DNA of 64,000 nucleotides from Gemmata massiliana (GTDB taxonomy: Bacteria; Planctomycetota; Planctomycetia; Gemmatales; Gemmataceae): positions 4,175,738-4,239,737 of the forward strand of contig NZ_LR593886.1 in the NCBI RefSeq assembly GCF_901538265.1, in the 5' to 3' direction. Positions 41,405-49,600 of this stretch are shown here, one piece after another; the first letter of the stretch is position 1; each line of letters opens with the position of its first letter. Made by a program: the position numbers and the translations under genes. Below the pieces are notes generated by a model that saw only the letters and a program-made list of their open reading frames with translations, ran no database searches and was not told where the DNA came from.

Positions 41405-42955
41405 ATGTCGGACACACTCCTCGACCGCGCACTCACACTCGCCCGCAAGGGCTTCCGGGTATTCCCGTGCGGCAAGCGCGGCAAGAGTCCCGTGTTCAAG
41501 AACCCATTCCAGCGCGCCACCACCAACGAGACCACCATCAACAAGTGGTGGGGGCGCCGCTACAAGAACTGCAACATTGGCCTACACCTGACTGGCGTCC
41601 TCGTCGTCGACATCGACGGCCCCGAGGGCCAGGCGAGCTATGCCCGCCTGGCGCAAGGAAGACCCTTTCCCGCCACGCACAGCGTCAGCACGTCCAACGG
41701 CGGCAAGCACCTCTTTTACCGCCTCCCCGATGGCCTCCGTGCGATCCCAGGCGCCCTCTGCCGGCGCAAGGGCCAGAAGCAATACGCGGCCTACACCAAG
41801 ATCGATATCAAGGGCACCGGCGGCATCATCATCGGCGCGGGGAGCGTCCACAAGTCAGGAGGGATCTATGCCTGGGATAATGAGCCCGCCCACGTCAACG
41901 ATTTCGCGCCCGCACCGCAGTGGATGGTCCACGACCTGTGCGAGCCGGAGCGCCCAGAATATCTCGTCGAACTCCACGCCGAGGAGAGCGCCTCCGACCC
42001 TGACGCGGAACTCCTTGCCGTTCTCTGTGAGCGCTTTGCCATCTCCCCGGGCACGCGGAACACCACCGTGGCACAAGCCGCTGCGTGGATGCTTGGCCGC
42101 GGCGTGACACGAGCGCGAGCCAAGCAAGTGGGTGCCTCGTACCTGCGCATGCAAGGACGCGATTATGATGAGGCCCACGCCCACCTCGAGCGAACCATCG
42201 ACGAATTATTCGACAAGCTGGCCTCCGGTGATGAATCGGTCTACCTCATGGACGATCACGAGAAGACCGCATGTGATTACTACCAGGCACACACAAGGCA
42301 AGGCAGAACACTAAATCGATTTAGTGTTCTGCCTTTGTGTGATGTGGTGTTGTCGGATAATGAATACTGTTTCCTGCAGGCGGTGGATGCGTTCCTGCTC
42401 TATGAGATTGAGGTTGTTGGCAAGCAGGTAGGAGCAATGCCTATGACTTACAATCAGCTAAAGGCGATTTACAAGTTATTGCATGGGCGTTCACTTTGCA
42501 TTGACACAATGTACAAGATGCTTGGCAAGTTCGTTTCGCGTGAGGGTAAGCCCGCTAGCAAGTGGGAGGTCATGGTTCAGATGGTGGTTGGTCACATTGG
42601 CGTTCCTTCGGTTTATGAAGTTAAGAGGGTCAGTCATGTCGCGTCAGCAGTTGTTTCCGAGGCGCCCTCACACTTCGTTGGAGGTGAGGTCCTTGAGGTG
42701 GTTGGAGACGAGCTACCGGTCGAGTCACTTCCTGAGGTCGTTGTGGGTTCAGGTGCAGGAGTGGTACTCGGAGTTCAAGCTCCAAGGTGGGGTGCACAGG
42801 TGGGAGTCGCCACTCAGCCAGATGCAGTGGGCGGCGTTGGTGAAGACCATGTTTGCCAGGGAAGAGTTAGCGCTGATGCAGGAGGGCAGGCGGGCGGTAT
42901 CGCGGACGATCCGGCCATCCTTAAATTGATGGATATTCTCGACGACGAGGATTAG
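41405..42955 (+). CDS. bifunctional primase-polymerase (AEP/Prim-Pol) with chimeric 3' half
   Basis: 516 residues from ATG 41405. The N-terminal 200 residues are a Prim-Pol domain: FRVFPCGKRGKSPVF, WWGRRYKNCNIGLHL, catalytic D69 and D71 in GVLVVDIDG, H102 in NGGKHLFYR, and IDIKGTGGIIIGAGSVHKSG. Family members make primers and extend them in plasmid and phage replication. No helicase domain follows. From about 42300 the base composition drops and codon use changes abruptly, at a perfect 34-bp palindrome lying inside the frame. The last 85 residues are Val/Gly-rich and unnatural, while another frame there looks real (42636-42929). The original protein may therefore have ended or been fused near the palindrome. 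Confidence 0.82.
   Translation: MSDTLLDRALTLARKGFRVFPCGKRGKSPVFKNPFQRATTNETTINKWWGRRYKNCNIGLHLTGVLVVDIDGPEGQASYARLAQGRPFPATHSVSTSNGGKHLFYRLPDGLRAIPGALCRRKGQKQYAAYTKIDIKGTGGIIIGAGSVHKSGGIYAWDNEPAHVNDFAPAPQWMVHDLCEPERPEYLVELHAEESASDPDAELLAVLCERFAISPGTRNTTVAQAAAWMLGRGVTRARAKQVGASYLRMQGRDYDEAHAHLERTIDELFDKLASGDESVYLMDDHEKTACDYYQAHTRQGRTLNRFSVLPLCDVVLSDNEYCFLQAVDAFLLYEIEVVGKQVGAMPMTYNQLKAIYKLLHGRSLCIDTMYKMLGKFVSREGKPASKWEVMVQMVVGHIGVPSVYEVKRVSHVASAVVSEAPSHFVGGEVLEVVGDELPVESLPEVVVGSGAGVVLGVQAPRWGAQVGVATQPDAVGGVGEDHVCQGRVSADAGGQAGGIADDPAILKLMDILDDED
42301..42334. repeat. perfect 34-bp palindrome inside the primase frame
   Basis: Two 17-bp arms with no loop (AGGCAGAACACTAAATC and its complement). 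After a 4-base bulge on the left side the symmetry resumes with CACACAA/TTGTGTG (42290-42296, 42335-42341). It coincides with a sharp change in GC content and codon use. Confidence 0.9.
42636..42929 (+). CDS. small protein overlapping the primase 3' end, unknown
   Basis: 97 residues from ATG 42636, with GAGGG at 42625-42629 six bases upstream. It is read in a different frame from the primase. The translation is rich in Arg, Trp, Ser and aromatic residues and looks natural (WLETSYRSSHFLRSLWVQVQ; MQWAALVKTMFAREELALMQ), whereas the primase frame over the same bases is Val/Gly-rich. That asymmetry suggests this is the real coding frame in the last 300 bases. No family recognised. Confidence 0.5.
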   Translation: MSRQQLFPRRPHTSLEVRSLRWLETSYRSSHFLRSLWVQVQEWYSEFKLQGGVHRWESPLSQMQWAALVKTMFAREELALMQEGRRAVSRTIRPSLN

Positions 42956-43102
42956 CCGCAATGAGAGGGGTAAAGCCACGAGGCCTTGGCTTTCCGTGTA
43001 GCCACGAGAGGCCGTGTTCTGAACGCCGGTTTAGATCACAGAATCCAGAAAAATCCTGGGGTGTATGGGTATAATCGCCCCGGCACTTTCCCAGGAGCAA
43101 CT

Positions 43103-43315
43103 ATGCCTACTACCGCGCCCGCCGATTGTGTCGTGTTGGTCCCAGTGGGCGGGGCGATCGAGCCCGGGTGCGAGGACGCGCTGCGGGAACTGGAGCGCCG
43201 GGGGTACCCGGTGTGGCGGTACCGCGGGTACTCGGCCGTCGATGCCGCGCGCAACCAGATGGCCTCGGACGCGCTCGGTGCCGGGTTCGCCGAACTCATG
43301 TGGACCGGGCGCTAG
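43103..43315 (+). pseudogene. N-terminal fragment of a glycosyltransferase-like protein
   Basis: 70 codons from ATG 43103, with AGGAG six bases upstream. VVLVPVGGAIEPGCEDALRE, GYPVWRYRGYSAVDAARNQM and ASDALGAGFAELMW match the start of a GT-A-like family in which W is followed by I-D-S-D (the DxD metal site). Here the frame breaks right after MW and ends TGR-stop, so the catalytic DxD and everything after it are gone. The break at about 43305 probably marks an old recombination junction at the edge of the variable region. Confidence 0.6.
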
Positions 43316-43642
43316 GCTCGCGGCAAATCGCTGTGCTCTCAACACCGGGACGAACACTATTCGATCGCTTCGTGATTCTACGGTGCCAGGCGGCGAACTC
43401 GTTACGAGCAATCGCTTTCTGCGGCAGTAGCAACACAAATCTCTGTTCGTCGAACACTCGTACGTTGAGCCAATGTGTACTCGGAAAATCAGGTTGCAGC
43501 AGGCTTGAAGAAAATTGGCAATTATTTATTAACAGAGTTTGACAAAAGTGGCGCAGCGTGAGAGCATCCGCATCGCCCTAATTTCCGTCCCATACTGCTG
43601 GGCCTTGTCCTACACGTAAACATCGGCTCAGAACAAAGTGCT
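43316..43642. other. intergenic region before the RHS gene
   Basis: About 330 bases with no gene I can support. The stretch 43500-43550 is AT-rich (ATTATTTATTAACAGAG) and may hold the RHS promoter. Nothing resembling a further part of the glycosyltransferase fragment is visible. Confidence 0.4.
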
Positions 43643-46600
43643 ATGGGTAGTGATTCTTCTGGTATCCCGAGGACGCCCTTGAACCGCTCCTTAACCGCGC
43701 GCATCCCGTCTGCCTTTACCCGGCTCCCCCGCTTGCTCGCTCTGCGCGACCGGCTCGCCGGTCTGTTCCGAGTGCACCGCGCCGAGCTGCACGCGGTGAA
43801 GCTCGGTGTGGAGGCGATGGAGGAGCGGCTCGTTCCGGACGGACGTCCACTGCCGTACCCCGTTATCTTTACCGGTTCCGGAGCCGGCGATGTTGCAGTC
43901 GTCAAGGCGTTTGATGCCGACACTGGGAGTCAGAGGTGGGCGAAGGACGTTTACGAGCCGTCGTTCACGGGCGGGGTGCGCGTGGCGGCCGGGGACATCA
44001 CCGGGGACGGTATCCCGGACGCTATTATCGCGCCGGGCGCGGGCCACGGGCCGCGAATCAAAGTGCTCGACGGGATGACGGGTGAACAGATTGGCGGCGA
44101 GCTGGGCAGCTTCCTCGCGTATTCGTCGTCGGTCGATGGAGGCGTGTTCGTCGCGTCGGGCGATGTAGACGGGGACGGGCGCCAGGACGTCATCACGGCC
44201 ACGGAAACGACGGGCGGTCCCCGGGTCAAGGTGTTCAGCGGGATCGACGGGAGCGTGCTCGCCAACTTCCTGGTGTCCGGAGCCGCGTTCGACGACGGGA
44301 TCACGGTCGCGGCGGCCGATTTCACCGGCGACAGCAAGTCCGAAGTAGTGGTCGGGGGCGGATCGAACGGGCGCGTGAAGGTGTACGATCCGCTTGTCGG
44401 GGACGTGATCGCCGGGCCGCTGGGCAGCTTCCGCGCGTTCGGGGCGGGTTACACGGGGAGCGTATTCGTAGGATCTGACGGGCTCGCAGGCGACGTTGAT
44501 GGGGACGGCGTGTCTGACTTGGCAGTTGGCACTGGGGCCGGCACTACGGCGCGGGTCAAAGTGTTCTCCGGCGCGACCGGGGGCGTGTTGTACGATTTCC
44601 AGCCTTTCGGGCCGAGTTTCACGGGCGGGGCGCGGGTCGCGTTGGCCTTCGCGGACAATGATGACCGCGCGGATCTTGTCGTGGGGGCCGGTCCTGGGGG
44701 CGCGGCGCAGGTGAAGGTATTCAGTGGCGCGACGGGCCTGCAACTTGACGCGCCGCTGGGTCAGTATGCGCCATTCGGTAGCTCCGAGAGCGGGGTGTTC
44801 GTCGCCGCGTCCAATGATCCGCCCACGGGCCAGGTCATCTTCAGTGCGACATCCGACGACTACCACGGCGCGCGCGTCGATGTCACTGTCACACTGATGG
44901 GCGACGGAACCTATCGGTGGGACTATCAGGTCACGAACAACGGGTTCTGGGGCAGCTCGCCGATCGCTTATTTTTCGGTAACCTTCTCGGGTACTGTGAG
45001 CGTCTCGGGAATCGCGAACGATCGCGTGTGGCTTGATCCCGCTAATGGCAGTAATTCCAGCGTCGGTTGGTCCATGATACCCGGTGCCCCGAACCCGATT
45101 CCGACGGGGGGCGGGACGGGCCGGTTCTCGTTTACGACCTCGCCCCGGACGATCGTACCGGCGCTTATCAACCTCGACAGCAGTACCGGCTTCACGTTTG
45201 CTGGTCCGGGCGCCCCGCTCCCGGCGCTGATTCCCTCCTCTTTGGCAGTTGTGAATCTGCCATGCTTCAACGGCCAGATCAATCCGATTGCCGCACCGCC
45301 GGTTCCCAATCCCCCGCCGACAACTAGTGAGCCGATCCGGTATGTAGACGGGGTTAACCTGGTCGTGGCTCCCGGTCTGTCATCCACCGGATTCGGGGCC
45401 GGGTGGGGCACTACCCTGTCCTGGTCCAACGATCTGAGCTACTCGGTCGGAACCAGTGCCGGGAACGGATGGGTGGCCGGCGGCCAATCTCGGCTATACC
45501 GCACTGGGGCGAGCCTGTACCTGGTGACCGATGCCACCACTGCGTACTTCTTCGACGGCCAGGGAACCCCGGACGCGGACGGGAACTACGCCACCTACGC
45601 GCCCCGGTTCTTCGACAACACCACGGTCGCCTACGACGGGACCAACGACCTGTTCGTGATCACCGCGGGCGACGGGACCGTGTACCGGTACCTGGACTTC
45701 GGGTCGCCCCGGCCGCTCGCGACGCGTGGGGCGTTCCAGTCGCGCACGGACCCGGGCGGCTTGGTCACCCAGGTCACCTCCCGCGACACCGACGGGCGCC
45801 CGCTCGAGGTCCAGTCTGCCCAGACGGTAGGCGGGGTGACCACGACCGAGTCGTATCTATACGCGTACCTGGGGACGGGAGACGCGAACGCCGGGAAAAT
45901 GTCCTCGGTGACCCTGCGCCGGCGGGTCGGGGCCGGGGGCTGGGCGACCGTGCAGCAAGTCGGGTACGTGTACTACGCGACGGGCGGTGCCAACGGGAAC
46001 TGGGGGGACCTCAAGCGCCTGACCGTGAGCGACGCGGCCGGCGCGGTCCTCGACCAGCGGTACTACCGATATTACACCGCGGACACGTTCAGTGGGGCCA
46101 CGCAGATCGGGTACCGGGGCGGGCTCAAGTATGAACTCGGGCCGGACGCGTACGCGCGGCTCAAGGCAGCCTCGGGCGGTACCGACGCGGCCGTCGAGGC
46201 GGCCGCGGACACGACCGTGGCGACCTACGCGGACCGGTACTTCGAGTACGACGCCCAGCACCGGGCCAGTAAGGAGACGGTCTCGGGAGCCGGGTGCACC
46301 TCGTGCTCGGCGGGCCAGGGCACGTACACGTACACGTACACCCCGAGCAGCAACGCCGCCGGGCACAACTCGTGGGCCATGAAGACGGTCGAGACGCGGC
46401 CGGATGGGAGCACCAATACAGTATATACGAATGCATACGGCGGGGTGATGCTCACGGCGTTCGCGGACGCGGCCACCGGGTTGGTGTCGATCACGTACTA
46501 CCAATACGACTCAAAGGGGCGGGTGGTGCTGGTCGCAAACCCGTCGGCGGTGACCGGGTACAGTGACACGTACTCCGACCTAGTGCGGTTCGTCTCGGGC

Positions 46601-49600
46601 AACGCCCAGTACCTGAGCGACTCGTCCGGGTTGGTGACGAACTACACCTACGGGGCCTCGACCACGGCGACGACGCTGGTGCCCGGGGACGCGGTGTGGT
46701 ACCTCAAGGCGATCGCGATCCGGCAGGGCGAGGCGAGTGCCGCGGTGCCCCAGGAGTCACTCGCGTACATCATGAACACGGTGGGCGGGATCAACTTCTT
46801 CCACCTCGCGTCGGACACCGTGTACCGGAACGATAACGGGACCGGCGGGCAGACCACAAACTACACGTACACGTTCCTGTCGGGCACCAACCAGGTCGCC
46901 TCGGTTACGGCCACGCTGCCGACGGTGACCACCGCGCAGAACGGGTCTAATAGCGCGACCGCAGCTACCATCGTTAGCGATACGTTTGGGCGCCCGGTGT
47001 GGACCAAGGATGCGGCCGGGTTCATCACGTACGCCGAGTACGACGCGGCCACTGGGGCGGTGGTGAAGTCGATTACGGACGTGAACACGAGCCTGACCGG
47101 GACGTTCGCGAACCTACCGAGCGGGTGGAGCACGCCGAGTGGGGCGGGACTGCACCTGACCACGATTTACGAGGTCGATTCGCTCGGTCGGACCACGAAG
47201 GCCACGTACCCGAACGGGCGCGTCGATTACACCATATACAACGACGCGGCCCACGAGGTGCGGTACTACGCGGGATGGGATACGGCGACGAATCGCCCGA
47301 CCGGACCGACAACGGTGGTTCGAGTGAACCGGGCCAACGGGTACACCGAAACCCTGACCATGAGCGCCGCACCGGCCGTGTCCAGCGGACGCCCCACCGG
47401 GGCCGAGGCGGTCTCGCAGGTCCAGTCGCTGTCGCGCAGCTACACCAACGAGGCGAGCCAGGTAACCCACACGGACGCGTACTTCAACCTGAGTGGCCTT
47501 ACGTACTCGACCTCAGTCGCACTGGGCACCGAAGGAGTGAATTTCTACCGCACCCGGTACGAGTACGACAACACCGGGCAGCTGAAGCGGGTCCAAACGC
47601 CCCAGGGCACGATTACCCGGTACGTGCGGAACGGGTTCGGGGAGATCGTGAGCGAATGGGTGGGGACCGACGACGCACCTACGAGCGGGTACTGGTCCCC
47701 CGCGAATACCGCGGGCACTAACTTGGTGAAGGTGCGCGAGTACCAGTATGACAACGGCGCGGTCGGGGACGGGAACTTGACCAAGATGACCGAGTACCCC
47801 GGGGGCGCCGGTGCGGCGCGCGTGACTCAGACGTGGTTCGACTGGCGCAACCGGGCGGTCGCGGTGAAGTCGGGCGTGGAGGCGAGCGAGGCGACCTCGG
47901 TGAACCGGCCGCTGGTCTACTACACTTACGACAACCTGGATCAGGTCACTATGACCCGGATGTACGACGCGGACGGCGTGACCCCGACCGTGATAGCCGG
48001 GGTGCCACAGCCACTCAGTTCGAGCCTGCTCCGGGCGCAAGGCACCGCAGAGTACGACGAACTCGGGCGCGCGTTCCGGACCCGGACGTACAGCGTCAAT
48101 CCGACCACCGGGGCAGTGAGCACCAACAGCCTGGTCACTGACACGTGGTACGACGCGCGCGGGCTCTTGATCAAGGCGTCGGCGCCGAACGGGCTGGTGC
48201 GGAAGTGGGCCTACGATGGGGCCGGGCGCACCACGACGGCCTACGTCGGTGACTGGGGCAGCGATACCGGGTACGCGGACGCGGACGACGTGGTCGGCGA
48301 CACCGTCCTGACGCAAACCGAGTACGCTTATGACGCGAGCGGGAACGTGCTCCAGACGACGACCCGGGAGCGGTTCCACGACGCGACCGGAACTGGGGCG
48401 CTGGGCACCCCGGCGACCGGGGTCGCGGCCCGGGTCAGTTACATGGGGTACTACTACGACAAAGCGGATCGCACGATCGTCGCGGTAAACGTGGGCACCA
48501 ACGGGGGTACCGCGTGGACCCGGCCCGGGAGCGCGCCGAGTGGTTCCGCGACCGTGCTCGTGTCCGCGACCCGGTACGCGACGGACGCGGTGCAAACGGT
48601 GGCGCTCGCGGGCGCGACGGGCGGGACGTTCACGCTCAGCTTCGGCGGGTCCACGACCGGGGCCATTGCGTACAACGCCTCGGCCGCGACCGTGCAAACG
48701 GCGCTCGCGGGGCTCGCATCGATCGGGGCGGGTAACGTGCAGGTCTCGGCCGCCGCGGGCGGGGGCTGGGAGGTCCGGTTCACGGGCGCCAAGGCGGGCG
48801 CGTACCAGTCGGCACTCACGAGTAATGGGTCCGGGCTCACGGGCGGCGGCCCGGCGACGGTGTTGGTGTCCACGGTCAACGCGGGCGGGGACGCGGGGCG
48901 CTCGGCCGAGGGGACCGACTCGGTCGGGCGCGTGACCCGGATCTACACGGACGCTCTCGGGCGCACGACGCGCACGATCGCGAACTTCGTGGACGGGGTG
49001 GTATCGGACACGGACGACAAGACCACCGGGTACGCGTACAACGGGGCCGGGATGACGAGCCTGACCGCGTACCTGACGGGCGGGGGCGTGCAGACGACCG
49101 AGTACGTGTACGGGGTCTCGTCCGCGACCGGCAGCGCCATCGAGTCCAACGAGATCGTGCGCCTGACCCAGTGGGCCGACCCGAGCAGCGGCGCGGCCAG
49201 TGCGATCGAACAGGAAACGGTGACGGTTAACGCGCTCGGGCAGGCGGTCACCACAACGGACCGTAACGGGAACGTTCACGTGCTGACGTACGACGTGCTC
49301 GGGCGCGTGGTGAGCGACTCGGTGACCGCGTCCGGCACCAACGTGGGGATGATCGAGACGAGCTACGACACTCGCGGGAACGTGTCCCTGGTCACGAGCC
49401 GGGACGCGACCAACGCGATCGTGAACCAGGTCGCCCGGGAGTACAACGGACTGGGCCAGTTGACGGCCGAGTGGCAGTCGCACTCGGGCGCGGTGACCGG
49501 GAGCACGCCCAAGGTCCAGTACGCGTACAACTTCAACGGGAACGGGACCACGAACCAGTCCCGGCTCACGTCCATCACGTACCCGTCGGGCTACGTGCTC

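Noticed and set aside
34515..43030. GAACGCCG present near both suspected ends as an att repeat
   Set aside because: Only 8 bases, expected by chance in this composition, and the surrounding sequences do not align.
43060..43085. TATAAT at 43070-43075 as a promoter
   Set aside because: No acceptable -35 box 16-18 bases upstream, so it is not called as a feature.
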